Assembly (NCBI GenBank): GCA_049324535.1
Contig: JBMOOG010000001.1
Location: 558,001-622,000 of the forward strand
From: JBMOOG01 sp049324535
GTDB lineage: Bacteria; Pseudomonadota; Alphaproteobacteria; Rhodobacterales; Rhodobacteraceae
Reading direction: 5' to 3'
Length of the DNA stretch: 64,000 nt
Below, in pieces: positions 15,749 to 24,338 of this stretch; the first letter of the stretch is position 1; the number at the start of each line of letters is the position of its first letter. The position numbers and the translations under genes are program-made. Under the pieces are notes generated by a model. It did not search any database, was not told where the DNA came from, and saw nothing but the letters and a program-made list of their open reading frames with translations.

Positions 15749-16821
15749 GCCGGGGCCTCCACGGCGGCCAGGATCGCGCGGGCGAAGTCCGCCGCCGAGA
15801 CGCCCGGGGTCTCGATGCCGCGTGCCGCCAGCGACCGGTCGACCGCGGCGGTGAGCGCCGTCTCGTCAAGAGGGGTGCCCCGCAGGTCGGCGGCCAACCG
15901 GTCGAGCCCCTCGGGCGGCAGGCAGGTGAGATCGCCCGAGATCATCAGGTCGGCGACCGTGCCCTCGCGGTTCAGCAGATGCACGCGCACAAGCCCGCCC
16001 GGAGCCTTCAGGGCGCTTTCGGTCAGATGCGTGTCGGCCGCGATCTTCACCCCGAGCGCCACCAGCTTGCGGCCCTGCATCTCGATGAATTCGGGGTCGA
16101 GAAGGGCGGCCTCGGCCGCCTCGATCGCCCGCAGCTCGGCGTCCGTCGGCCGATCGGCTTCGGGTTTCAGCCCGAGCACCTCGTGGCAGTGATGGAAGAA
16201 GCGGGCCAGCAGATCCTCGCGCGGGGGCACGGTCCCGAGCTGCTTGACCATGGTGGTCATGTAGTCGTCGAGCGTCTGGCGCAGCTTGTCGCGGAACTTC
16301 TCGGAAGGAACCCGCAGGCATCGCGCCATCGTCGCCGTGTCGAAGTCGAGCATGAACGATCCGACCATGACCGTCGCCTCGCCGATCGAGGCGGCGCCGG
16401 TGCCGCCGATCTTGCGCCCGTCGACATGGATGTCGTTCACCGGCCGGTAGTTCGCGTTGATCCCGAAGTCGCGGTAGGTGCGCACCACCGGCTCGATGAA
16501 CAGCGGGTAGAGCTCGGCCGCATGGCGCGGGGTGCGGGCCCTGGGGAAGACGAAATGGGTGAAGAGCTGGTTGTGGTCGAGATAGACCGCGCCTCCGCCG
16601 ACGTGGCGGCGCAGGACCGGCAGGCCGTGTTCGGCGCAGAAGGCTTTGTCGACCTCGCGGGCGATTTCCTGGTGCAGGCCCACGCAGACATAGGGTGTCT
16701 CGGGCGAGGCGAGCGACAGCATCGGGTCGCTGTCCGCGCGCACCGTTTCGGCCAGTCCGTGATAGACGGCCTGGCTGCGCAACGCGCTGACCTGTCCGAA
16801 GTCGAGCACCCGCAGTCGCAT
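15745..16821 (-). CDS. Lipoate-protein ligase, sLpl(AB) type
   Basis: 358 aa; ATG after GGGAGGGAACGG. The ligase signature RRHVGGGAVYLDHNQLFTHF and the lysine motif GRKIGGTGAASIG are present. The C-terminal part (from about residue 250) matches the accessory LplB-like domain, giving the fused form found beside sHdr genes. It should attach lipoate or octanoate to Lys71 of LbpA. LipS1/LipS2 sulfur-insertion enzymes are not in the window. It is translationally coupled to the GATase-like gene (ATGA). Confidence 0.88.
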   Translation of the reverse strand: MRLRVLDFGQVSALRSQAVYHGLAETVRADSDPMLSLASPETPYVCVGLHQEIAREVDKAFCAEHGLPVLRRHVGGGAVYLDHNQLFTHFVFPRARTPRHAAELYPLFIEPVVRTYRDFGINANYRPVNDIHVDGRKIGGTGAASIGEATVMVGSFMLDFDTATMARCLRVPSEKFRDKLRQTLDDYMTTMVKQLGTVPPREDLLARFFHHCHEVLGLKPEADRPTDAELRAIEAAEAALLDPEFIEMQGRKLVALGVKIAADTHLTESALKAPGGLVRVHLLNREGTVADLMISGDLTCLPPEGLDRLAADLRGTPLDETALTAAVDRSLAARGIETPGVSAADFARAILAAVEAPA

Positions 16822-16978
16822 TCCCGTTCCCTCCCTCTGCCTGCGGCACACTGGGCGAACGCCCGCGCAAAAGTCAAACCCGGCGCCCCGTGAGACTGGC
16901 GCGCGGGCGGTGCGGGCGGGCACTGGTCGCGCCGGTCCGGTTGCGGCATCCTGCCCCGGAGCGAGGTGGGAGGAACGG

Positions 16979-17626
16979 ATGGAGCCGCGCAGGCTGCTGG
17001 TTTACGGCGACAGCAACACCCATGGCACGGTGCCGATGGCGCGACTCGGCGACATGGCCCGTTTCGACGCCGCCACCCGATGGACAGGGCCGTTCGCCCG
17101 GGCGCTCGCGCCCGACTGGGAGGTGATCGAGGAGGGTCATCCCGGCCGGACCACGGTCCACGACGATCCCGTGGAGGGACCGCATCGCAACGGGCTGCGA
17201 ATCCTGCCGGCGATCCTCGAATCGCATCGTCCGATCGACCTGGTGCTGGTGATGCTGGGTACGAACGACCTGAAGTTGCGCTTCTCGGTCGGCCCGGCGG
17301 ATATCGGGCTGGCTCTGGAACGGCTGGCGCGCGCGATCCGGATGTCGGGTTGCGGCCCCGGCGGCGGCAGCCCCGCGGTGATGCTGGTCGCGCCGCCTCC
17401 GATCGTCGAGACCGGCTGTCTGGCGGCGATGTTCGCCGGGGGAGAGGCCAAGTCGCGCGCGCTTGGCGCCGAGATCCGGGCGGCCGCCGGCCGCTACGGG
17501 GCCGGCTCTGTCGATCTGGGCGGACGGGTTGCGGTTTCCGGCCTTGACGGCATTCACTACGACGCGGCAACCCATGCGCGCATTGCCGCGGTCCTGACCG
17601 AGGCGGTGCGCGCGCAATTCGGATGA
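16979..17626 (+). CDS. SGNH/GDSL family hydrolase
   Basis: 215 aa; start MEPRRLLVYG after GGGAGG. SGNH blocks are visible: GDSN with the catalytic Ser (residues 10-13), the Gly and Asn of GTND, and the C-terminal DGIHYD with Asp and His. No signal peptide, so it acts in the cytoplasm. Such proteins are esterases or arylesterases acting on acyl or acetyl groups. It is followed 16 bp later by a RbsD/FucU gene, suggesting a sugar-related substrate such as an acetylated sugar. Confidence 0.85.
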   Translation: MEPRRLLVYGDSNTHGTVPMARLGDMARFDAATRWTGPFARALAPDWEVIEEGHPGRTTVHDDPVEGPHRNGLRILPAILESHRPIDLVLVMLGTNDLKLRFSVGPADIGLALERLARAIRMSGCGPGGGSPAVMLVAPPPIVETGCLAAMFAGGEAKSRALGAEIRAAAGRYGAGSVDLGGRVAVSGLDGIHYDAATHARIAAVLTEAVRAQFG

Positions 17627-17642
17627 CCGGAGGAGACGAGAC

Positions 17643-18095
17643 ATGCTGAAGGGGATCGATCCGCGCCTGAACGCGGATGTGCTCCATGCGCTGCGGGCCA
17701 TGGGCCACGGCGACGTGCTGGTGATCGCGGACACGAACTTTCCGGCCGTGTCGGTGGCGCGCCGGACGGTGGTCGGCCATCTCCTGCGGATGGAGAACCT
17801 GACCGCCGCCGAGGCGGTCGAGGCGATCCTGTCGGTTCTGCCGCTGGATACCTTCGTGGATGACTTCGCCGGTCGCATGGAAATGGTGGGCAGCCCGGCC
17901 GAGGTTCCGCCGGTGCAGGCCGAGGTGCAGGCGGCGATCGACGCCGCCGAGGGCCGCCCCAGACCGATGGTCGGCGTCGAGCGCTTCGCCTTCTACGACA
18001 TGGCGCGCTCGGCCTATGCCGTCATCCAGACCGGCGAGCGTCGGTTCTACGGGTGCTTCTTCCTGCGCAAGGGGGTGATCCCGCCCGAGGGCTGA
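17643..18095 (+). CDS. RbsD/FucU family sugar mutarotase
   Basis: 150 aa with the family start MLKGIDPRLNADVLHALRAMGHGD; the His in MGHGD is the catalytic His of the family. These cytoplasmic enzymes interconvert sugar anomers (fucose or ribose). FucU-like rather than RbsD-like by the RMENLTAAEAV segment, but the sugar is not certain. Probably one operon with the SGNH hydrolase; a GalM-type aldose 1-epimerase is encoded about 500 bp away on the other strand. Confidence 0.88.
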   Translation: MLKGIDPRLNADVLHALRAMGHGDVLVIADTNFPAVSVARRTVVGHLLRMENLTAAEAVEAILSVLPLDTFVDDFAGRMEMVGSPAEVPPVQAEVQAAIDAAEGRPRPMVGVERFAFYDMARSAYAVIQTGERRFYGCFFLRKGVIPPEG

Positions 18096-18101
18096 CGCGC
18101 C

Positions 18102-18533
18102 TCAGCCGTGGTCGCGGCGCTTCTTCTTCTTTTTCTTGCCGGCTGCGGTGTCGGCTGCGGGTCGAAGGGCGGCGGATGACAGGTCTGCGGCGCGCGGATC
18201 GGATGCGCCCAGGGCCGAGAGGCGGTCGAGAAGCGGCGCGACGATCCGGCGGCGATGCCCCGCGAGAAGCCGCGCGACCAGTTCGCCCGCGTCGGCCGGC
18301 GCCGTGAAATACTCCTTCCGGTCGCCCGGCTGGCGCACCGTCTCGACAAGACCCCATTCCCGCAGGTCACGGAGCGCCACCGACACGTTGGACCGCGCGA
18401 GGCCGAGCGCGGCGCAGAGATCGTCGGCGCAGGGCGGCGGATCGGCCCGCCAGATCGCCGCGAGGCATAGCCCTGCCGGGCGCGACAGGCCGAGGGCCGG
18501 GGCCGCATCGGCGAAGAGATCGGACAGGCTCAC
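18102..18533 (-). CDS. GbsR/MarR-type transcriptional regulator
   Basis: 143 aa. A winged helix is clear at about 30-75 (CADDLCAALGLARSNVSVALRDL, then GLVETVRQPGDRKEYF), the pattern of GbsR-like proteins. The last residues are a run of six lysines followed by two arginines (encoded by the AAG-rich end near 18115-18140), a likely nucleic-acid-binding tail. It converges on the FucU gene six bases away. The target is unknown. Confidence 0.8.
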   Translation of the reverse strand: MSLSDLFADAAPALGLSRPAGLCLAAIWRADPPPCADDLCAALGLARSNVSVALRDLREWGLVETVRQPGDRKEYFTAPADAGELVARLLAGHRRRIVAPLLDRLSALGASDPRAADLSSAALRPAADTAAGKKKKKKRRDHG

Positions 18534-18590
18534 CCGCGCATTCTCCCTGTTCCGGGCGTCGGGCCAGTAATCGCCGTTGCGGGGCGACCG

Positions 18591-19595
18591 TCAAGCACCC
18601 GCCGCGGCGAACCGCAGCCGCAGCCTCTGCCGGTAGGTTTCCGGGGGCCGCAGGACGATGGACGGGAACCGCGGGTGGTGGGGTGTGTCGGGCCAGCCCT
18701 GCGCCTCCAGCGCGAGGCCGGCGTAGGGTTCGACCGGCCGGCCATCAAGCCCGGCACCCGGCCCGCCGCCAAGGCTGCGGCCGTCATAGACCTGAAGGCC
18801 GGGTTCGGTCGTTGCCAGCGTCATGCACAGCCCCGACCGCCCGGTCAGCCAGGCCACGTCCCGCAGCGTGTCCCGCCCGTCCGACAGGCAGAGCGTGTGG
18901 TCGTAGAGCGGCCGCGCCTCGAGCGACCGACCCTCGCGGAAGTCGAACCGCGTGCCGTCGACGGGCACCGCCGCGCCGGTGGGGATGCCGCAGTCGTCCA
19001 CCGGCAGGTAGCGCGCGGCGGCGACGCGCAGCCGGTGCCCGGCGATGGTCCCGGTGCCGTCGAGGGTCCAGTAGCTGTGCTGCGCAAGGTTCATCAGCGT
19101 CGGCGCGTCGGTCGTCGCGGTCAGGTCCAGCGCAAGGGTGGCCGGAGGCTCGATGCGGTAGGTGGCCCGAATACGGCGGTTGCCCGGAAATCCGCCGAGC
19201 CCGTCCGGCAGGTCGAGGCCGAGGGTCACCGTGGCGGGCGACACCGCCTCGATCGTCCACAGCGCCTGACTGGTGCCCGTTGCGCCGCCGTGCAGGCAGG
19301 TGGTGCCCTCATTGGCCTCGAAGCGGAACGGCTGGCCGTCGATCATGGCCTGCGCTCCGGCCAGACGGTTCGCCACCGGCCCCGCGATCGCGCCGGCGTA
19401 GCACAGCGGCCCGAGGTAGGCGTCAAGCCGGTCCGAGCCGACCGTCAGCGGCCAGGGCACGCCGCGCAGGCGCAGGTCCTGCAGCGTGGCGCCATAGGTC
19501 AGGATGACGGCGCGCAGATCCCCGGCCGCCAGGTCCACGGCATGGACCAGGCGGCCGTCAGCCAGGGCCCCGAAATTGCGGACGCTGTCGGTCAT
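18591..19595 (-). CDS. galM: Aldose 1-epimerase
   Basis: 334 aa, the usual length. The catalytic His lies in NLAQHSYW and the catalytic Glu in GLALEAQGWPD near the C-terminus; the N-terminal LTYGATLQDLR is also typical. It catalyses alpha/beta interconversion of hexoses in the cytoplasm. It is 57 bp downstream of the GbsR-type regulator start and 50 bp from znuA; operon relations are unclear. Confidence 0.9.
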   Translation of the reverse strand: MTDSVRNFGALADGRLVHAVDLAAGDLRAVILTYGATLQDLRLRGVPWPLTVGSDRLDAYLGPLCYAGAIAGPVANRLAGAQAMIDGQPFRFEANEGTTCLHGGATGTSQALWTIEAVSPATVTLGLDLPDGLGGFPGNRRIRATYRIEPPATLALDLTATTDAPTLMNLAQHSYWTLDGTGTIAGHRLRVAAARYLPVDDCGIPTGAAVPVDGTRFDFREGRSLEARPLYDHTLCLSDGRDTLRDVAWLTGRSGLCMTLATTEPGLQVYDGRSLGGGPGAGLDGRPVEPYAGLALEAQGWPDTPHHPRFPSIVLRPPETYRQRLRLRFAAAGA

Positions 19596-19645
19596 GGCTC
19601 CTCCCCTCCACGCCTTCTGGCCCGGCGGGTCCGGCCGCGCAAGCC

Positions 19646-20587
19646 TCAGCGTCCGGACAGGCAGTCCGCGATGCCGGTGCCGAGGTTGCGCAGCACCCGC
19701 TGATAGAGATCCGGGCCGGGTTCGGTGGCGCTGCCCGAAGGGTCGAGCGGGGCCCCCAGCCGGACCGGCGTGCCTTCGATCAGGGTCTGCGCGAGCTTCG
19801 GGTCGTGCTGCGCCTCGGGGAAAATGCAGGCGACGCCCTCGTGTTCGAGCTGGTGGCGGATGCTTTCAAGCCGCGCGGCCCCCGGCGCCGCCGCATCGCC
19901 GAGCGCGATGGTCGAGACGATCTCGACGCCGTAATGTTCGGCGAAGTAGCCGTAGGCATCGTGGAACATCACCACCGGCTTTCGCGGCGCGGCGGCGAGG
20001 GTTGCCGCCACCTCGGTGTCGGTCGCGGCGATCGCGGCGCTGGCGGCGCTGGCGTTTGCGGCATAGGCCGCGGCGTTCGCGGGATCGAGCGCCGAGAGTT
20101 CCCCGGCGATCACCCCCAGCCACAGCCGCGCGTTGGCGGGATCGAGCCAGGCGTGGGGATCGACGCCCTCGTGCGTGTGCGCGCCCTCGGCCTCGTGGTC
20201 GTGGCTCTCGGCCTCGTGGTCCTGTCCCTCGTGGTCGTGCCCGTCCGGCCCGGCCGCGCCGAAGTCGCGCCGATGGGTGCCGGGCGCGTCGAGCAGCGCG
20301 ACGACCGTCGCATGGTCGGCGCTCGCCAGCCCGCGCTCGAGCCAGGGGGTCATCGCCGGACCGATCCAGAACACGAGGTCGGCATCCTGCAGGTGGCCGG
20401 CGTCCGACGGGCGCATCTGGTAATTGTGGGCGTTTCCGCCGGCGGGTACCAGCACGTCGGGCTGGCCGAGATCGCCCATCACCTGCGCGACCAGCGACTG
20501 AACGACGGGAATGTCGGTGACGACCTTCGGTACCTCCGCCGCGGCGGGGCTTGCGAGAAGAAGGAAGGCGGCAAGGGTGGCGCGCAT
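19646..20587 (-). CDS. znuA: Zinc ABC transporter substrate-binding protein ZnuA
   Basis: 313 aa. It has an N-terminal signal peptide (MRATLAAFLLLASPAAA). Metal-site His motifs are GNAHNYQMRPSD and DPHAWLDP. A His/Asp/Glu-rich loop at about 114-142 (DGHDHEGQDHE and similar) is typical of zinc-specific members. It captures Zn(II) in the periplasm for ZnuBC, encoded divergently. The shared 87-bp region carries two Zur-type operators, so repression under zinc sufficiency is expected. Confidence 0.95.
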   Translation of the reverse strand: MRATLAAFLLLASPAAAEVPKVVTDIPVVQSLVAQVMGDLGQPDVLVPAGGNAHNYQMRPSDAGHLQDADLVFWIGPAMTPWLERGLASADHATVVALLDAPGTHRRDFGAAGPDGHDHEGQDHEAESHDHEAEGAHTHEGVDPHAWLDPANARLWLGVIAGELSALDPANAAAYAANASAASAAIAATDTEVAATLAAAPRKPVVMFHDAYGYFAEHYGVEIVSTIALGDAAAPGAARLESIRHQLEHEGVACIFPEAQHDPKLAQTLIEGTPVRLGAPLDPSGSATEPGPDLYQRVLRNLGTGIADCLSGR

Positions 20588-20633
20588 GGACGGGGCTCCG
20601 GGTGGCTTCGGGGTTGAACCGGCGTGCTATCAG

Positions 20634-20648
20634 CGTAATATGATAACA
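20634..20648. promoter_or_regulatory. Zur-type operator, znuA side
   Basis: The 15 bases CGTAATATGATAACA match a TGTTATA-N-TATAACA Zur operator at 12 of 15 positions. It lies 47-61 bp before the znuA start, in the promoter zone. Binding by the Zur encoded next to it is inferred. Confidence 0.6.
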
Positions 20649-20660
20649 AGTCAAGAGGAT

Positions 20661-20675
20661 TGTGATAGTATAACA
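20661..20675. promoter_or_regulatory. Zur-type operator overlapping the zur start
   Basis: TGTGATAGTATAACA matches the TGTTATA-N-TATAACA type at 13 of 15 positions and is a near-perfect dyad (6 of 7 paired bases). Its last base is the A of the zur ATG, so Zur bound here would cover its own translation start and promoter, giving autorepression of zur-znuCB as well as znuA. Confidence 0.7.
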
Positions 20676-21181
20676 TGAACAACCAGCGGCAAGGCCAATC
20701 CGAAGGCGGCCCGGTGGCCTTCGGTCGCCATGACCACGCGCATTGCGCGGCGGATGTCATGGCGCGGGCCGAGGCCCTGAGCCGCGAGCGCGGCGCGCGG
20801 CTGACGCCCGTGCGCCGGCGGGTGCTCGAGATCCTTCTCGAGGACCATCGCGCCCTGGGCGCCTATGACGTGCTGGACCGGCTGGCCAAGGACGGTTTCG
20901 GCAACCAGCCCCCCGTGGCCTACCGCGCGCTGGAGTTCCTGGTGGAGAACGGGCTGGCCCATCGGGTCCGGCGCCTCAACGCCTTTGCGGCCTGCATGCA
21001 TCCGGGCGAGGCGCATCACCCGGTGTTCCTGATCTGCCGGGTCTGCAATGCGCTGGCCGAGGCGCCGACCGAGGCGGTCCATGAGGCGCTCCGGTCCGCG
21101 GCCGAGGTCGCGGGCTTCGCCATCGAACGCAGCACCATCGAGGCGGTCGGCCTCTGCCCGGCCTGCGTGGACCGGACATGA
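20675..21181 (+). CDS. zur: Zinc uptake regulator Zur (Fur family)
   Basis: 168 aa. It has the Fur-type DNA-binding domain (LTPVRRRVLEILLEDHRALGAYDVLDRL) and the metal region CRVCNA plus C-terminal CPACV, the two CxxC structural zinc sites. The N-terminus is His-rich (GRHDHAHC). The ATG is overlapped by an operator; AGAGGA lies about 15 bases upstream, farther than ideal. It overlaps znuC by ATGA. Zinc-loaded Zur should repress the uptake genes. Confidence 0.93.
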   Translation: MNNQRQGQSEGGPVAFGRHDHAHCAADVMARAEALSRERGARLTPVRRRVLEILLEDHRALGAYDVLDRLAKDGFGNQPPVAYRALEFLVENGLAHRVRRLNAFAACMHPGEAHHPVFLICRVCNALAEAPTEAVHEALRSAAEVAGFAIERSTIEAVGLCPACVDRT

Positions 21182-22008
21182 CCGGGCCGCTGATCGAAAC
21201 CCGCGGGCTCAGCGTGCGCCACGCGGATGTCGAGGTGCTGTCGCATGTCGATCTGGCCATCCGGCCCGGCGAGATCGTCACCGTGGTCGGTCCCAACGGA
21301 TCCGGCAAGTCCACCTTGGTACGCGCGCTGATCGGGCTCGAGACGCCCGCCGAGGGCGTGGTCATCCGCCGCGCGGGGCTGCGCATCGGCTATGTGCCGC
21401 AGAAGCTGCACATCGACAGGGCGATGCCGATGACAGTGGGCCGGTTCCTGGCGCTGCCGAGGCCGGTGCCCCGGACACGCGCGCGGGCGGTGCTGGATCG
21501 CGTGGGGCTGCCCGATCTGCTCGACCGTCAGATGACGCGGCTTTCCGGCGGCCAGTTCCAGCGCGTGCTGCTGGCGCGCGCGCTTCTGTCCGAGCCCGAC
21601 ATCCTCATCCTGGACGAGCCGACGCAGGGGCTGGACCAGCCGGGGGTCTCGGCGTTCTACCGGCTGGTCGAGGACGTGCGCGCCGAGACCGGGGTCGCGG
21701 TTCTGATGGTAAGCCACGACCTGCATGTGGTGATGAGCGCCTCGGACCGCGTGATCTGCCTGAACGGCCATGTCTGTTGCGAAGGCACGCCCGAGGTGGT
21801 GTCCGAGGCGCCCGAATACCGGGCGCTCTTCGGCCTTGGCACCAAGGGGGCGCTGGCGCTCTACCGGCATGTCCACGACCATGACCACGCGCTTGGAGAG
21901 GCTCCATCCCCCGCTTCCCACGATCATCATGGGCATCATGGGCATCATGGGCATCATGGGCACGGGCATGACCACGGGCAGCGGCCGGGCGGGGCGCCCG
22001 ATGCTTGA
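21178..22008 (+). CDS. znuC: Zinc ABC transporter ATPase ZnuC
   Basis: 276 aa. Walker A GPNGSGKST, signature LSGGQFQRVLLARALL and Walker B ILILDEPTQGLDQ are present. It energises Zn uptake with ZnuB. The C-terminus carries a His-Gly rich extension of about 30 residues, coded partly by four copies of a nine-base unit near 21925-21960; it may bind zinc. It overlaps both zur (ATGA) and znuB (8 bases). Confidence 0.95.
   Translation: MTGPLIETRGLSVRHADVEVLSHVDLAIRPGEIVTVVGPNGSGKSTLVRALIGLETPAEGVVIRRAGLRIGYVPQKLHIDRAMPMTVGRFLALPRPVPRTRARAVLDRVGLPDLLDRQMTRLSGGQFQRVLLARALLSEPDILILDEPTQGLDQPGVSAFYRLVEDVRAETGVAVLMVSHDLHVVMSASDRVICLNGHVCCEGTPEVVSEAPEYRALFGLGTKGALALYRHVHDHDHALGEAPSPASHDHHGHHGHHGHHGHGHDHGQRPGGAPDA
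21925..21960 (+). repeat. Nine-base tandem repeat in the znuC tail
   Basis: Four consecutive copies of CATCATGGG encode repeated His-His-Gly in the ZnuC tail. The repeat can change copy number without shifting the frame, so tail length may vary between strains. Confidence 0.85.
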
Positions 22009-22789
22009 CGATTTCCTGGTGCGGGCCCTCATCGCGGGCGTCGGCCTCAGCCTCGCCACGGGTCCGCTCGGCGCCTTCGTGGTCTGGCGGCGCATGGCCT
22101 ATTTCGGCGACGCCACCGCACATGCCGCCATCCTCGGCGTGGCGCTGGCCTTCGCGACATCGCTGCCGATCTATGCGGGAACGCTGATCGTCGCCCTCGC
22201 CATGGCGGTCACCGTCTCTGCGCTGGCGGGCCGCGGTCATGCGATGGACACGGCGCTTGGCGTGCTGGCGCATTCCGCGCTCGCCTTCGGCCTTGTGGCC
22301 GTCTCCTTCCTGCCCGGCGTGCGCGTTGACCTGTCGGCCTATCTCTTCGGCGACATCCTGGCCGTCAGCCGCGCGGATCTGCTGTGGGTCTGGGGCGGCG
22401 CGATCGTGGTTCTGGCCCTGATCCTCTGGCGCTGGCAGGGGCTTCTGACGACGACGCTCAGCGAGGATCTGGCGCAGGCCTCGGGGATCGACCCGGGGCG
22501 CGAGCGGCTGGTTCTGGTGCTGGCGCTGGCGCTGGTGGTCGCCGTGTCGATCAAGATCGTGGGCGCGCTGCTGATCGCCGCGATGCTCATCATTCCCGCG
22601 GGCGCGGCGCGCGGCCTGTCGCGCACGCCGGAAGCCATGGCCGGGCTTGCCATCCTGGTCAGTGTCGTCGCTGTGGGGTCGGGTCTGTGGATGTCGCTTA
22701 GGCTCGACACGCCGGCGGGGCCGTCGATCGTGGTGGCCGCCTCGATGCTCTTCCTTGCCAGCCTCCTGGTCGCGCGACGCGGTGCCTAG
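22001..22789 (+). CDS. znuB: Zinc ABC transporter permease ZnuB
   Basis: 262 aa; start MLDDFLVRAL, overlapping the end of znuC, with GGGGCG upstream as a weak site. About eight membrane segments of the ABC-3 family, with the conserved AYFGDATAHAAILGVALA region and GALLIAAMLIIPAGAARGL. It forms the Zn(II) channel in the inner membrane. It is the last gene of zur-znuC-znuB. Confidence 0.93.
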   Translation: MLDDFLVRALIAGVGLSLATGPLGAFVVWRRMAYFGDATAHAAILGVALAFATSLPIYAGTLIVALAMAVTVSALAGRGHAMDTALGVLAHSALAFGLVAVSFLPGVRVDLSAYLFGDILAVSRADLLWVWGGAIVVLALILWRWQGLLTTTLSEDLAQASGIDPGRERLVLVLALALVVAVSIKIVGALLIAAMLIIPAGAARGLSRTPEAMAGLAILVSVVAVGSGLWMSLRLDTPAGPSIVVAASMLFLASLLVARRGA

Positions 22790-22838
22790 CGCCCCGGCGG
22801 CTCCGGCGCTAAGTGTCGGGGCGTTCGGAGGAGTCCCG

Positions 22839-24338
22839 ATGGCAAACCCGCTCTATGACGCGCTCTTCGCCCCGCACGAGGCCAGCGACCGGCCGTTCCT
22901 GATCCTGCCGGACGGCCGGACGATCCGCCATGCCGCGTTTCTCGGGCAGGCAGAGCGGCTTGCGCGGGCGCTTCGGGTGGCGGGGCTTGCTGCGGGCGAC
23001 CGGATGGCCATCCAGATGGAGAAAAGCCCCGCGATGCTGGCGCTGATCGCCGCCGCCATCCGCTGCGGCGTCGTGTTCCTGCCGCTGAACACCGCCTACA
23101 CGCCGGCCGAGGTGGACTATTTCGTCCGCGACTCTGGCGCGACCCTCCTTGTCTGCGATCCGGCCAGGGCCGAGTCTCTCGCCGGATGCGCGCCCCGCGT
23201 GCTGACCCTTGCGACCGACGGAACCGGCAGCCTCGCGCGGCTCGACGACGGCGGCGCGGCGCCCGTGGCCGCGCGGACGGGGACCGATCTCGCCGCTCTT
23301 CTCTACACCTCGGGCACGACCGGGCGGTCGAAGGGCGCGATGCTCAGCCAGGACAACCTTCTGTCCAATGCGCGGGTGCTGGTCGAGGCCTGGCGCTTCA
23401 CCGACCGTGACGTGCTGCTCCATGCCCTGCCCGTCTTCCACACGCACGGCCTTTTCGTGGCGGTCAACGTCGCGCTTCTGGCCGGCTGCCCGATGATCTT
23501 CCTTCCGCGCTTCGACGCGCCCGAGGTGCTGCGCTGGCTTCCCGAGGCCACGACGATGATGGGGGTGCCCACGTTCTACACCCGGCTGCTGGCCGAGCCC
23601 GGACTCGACCGCGCGCTGGTCGGTCACATGCGGCTCTTCGTGTCGGGCTCGGCGCCGCTTCTGGCCGAGACCCACCGCGCCTGGGAGGCCCGCACCGGCC
23701 AGCGCATCCTCGAGCGCTACGGGATGACCGAGACCAACATGAACACCTCGAACCCCTATGACGGCGACCGGCGCGCCGGCACGGTCGGTCCGGCCCTGCC
23801 GGGGGTCGAGGTGCGGGTCTGCGATCCGGCCGGGCAGGAACGTCCCCGCGGCGAGCCCGGCATGGTCGAGGTGCGCGGTCCGAACGTGTTCCTCGGCTAC
23901 TGGGGCATGCCCGAAAAGACCCGCGACGAGCTTCGGCCCGACGGGTTCTTCATCACCGGCGATCTGGGGGTGATGGATGCCGAGGGCTATCTGACCATCG
24001 TGGGCCGTGCCAAGGACCTGGTCATCTCGGGCGGGTTCAACATCTATCCGAAAGAGGTCGAGGAGGCCCTCGACAGCCTGCCGGAGGTGCTCGAAAGCGC
24101 GGTGTTCGGGGTTCCGCACGCCGATCTTGGCGAGGCCGTGGTGGCGGCGGTCGTGCCGGCACCGGGTGTCGCGCCGGATCCGGCCGCGCTGCTGGCGGCG
24201 CTGGGGCCCACGCTCGCGCGCTTCAAGCAGCCGCGGCGGATCGTCATCCTGCCCGAGCTGCCGCGCAACGCGATGGGCAAGGTTCAGAAGGCCGCGCTCA
24301 GGCAGACGTTCCGCGACCTGTTCCCGGCGGGTTCCTGA
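22839..24338 (+). CDS. matB: Malonyl-CoA synthetase (MatB-like acyl-CoA ligase)
   Basis: 499 aa; ATG after GGAGGAG. ANL adenylate-forming motifs are YTSGTTGRSKGAMLSQ, RYGMTETNMN and the C-terminal GRAKDLVISGGFNIYPKEVE with its late catalytic Lys in NAMGKVQK. The block NTSNPYDGDRRAGTVGPALP is characteristic of malonate-CoA ligases. It makes malonyl-CoA from malonate, CoA and ATP. It begins 49 bp after znuB with no obvious functional link. Its last 41 bases overlap the convergent membrane-protein gene. Confidence 0.9.
   Translation: MANPLYDALFAPHEASDRPFLILPDGRTIRHAAFLGQAERLARALRVAGLAAGDRMAIQMEKSPAMLALIAAAIRCGVVFLPLNTAYTPAEVDYFVRDSGATLLVCDPARAESLAGCAPRVLTLATDGTGSLARLDDGGAAPVAARTGTDLAALLYTSGTTGRSKGAMLSQDNLLSNARVLVEAWRFTDRDVLLHALPVFHTHGLFVAVNVALLAGCPMIFLPRFDAPEVLRWLPEATTMMGVPTFYTRLLAEPGLDRALVGHMRLFVSGSAPLLAETHRAWEARTGQRILERYGMTETNMNTSNPYDGDRRAGTVGPALPGVEVRVCDPAGQERPRGEPGMVEVRGPNVFLGYWGMPEKTRDELRPDGFFITGDLGVMDAEGYLTIVGRAKDLVISGGFNIYPKEVEEALDSLPEVLESAVFGVPHADLGEAVVAAVVPAPGVAPDPAALLAALGPTLARFKQPRRIVILPELPRNAMGKVQKAALRQTFRDLFPAGS

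Noticed and set aside
21925..21960. CRISPR-like short repeat
   Set aside because: The nine-base units are contiguous, in frame and encode a His-Gly tail of ZnuC; there are no spacers.
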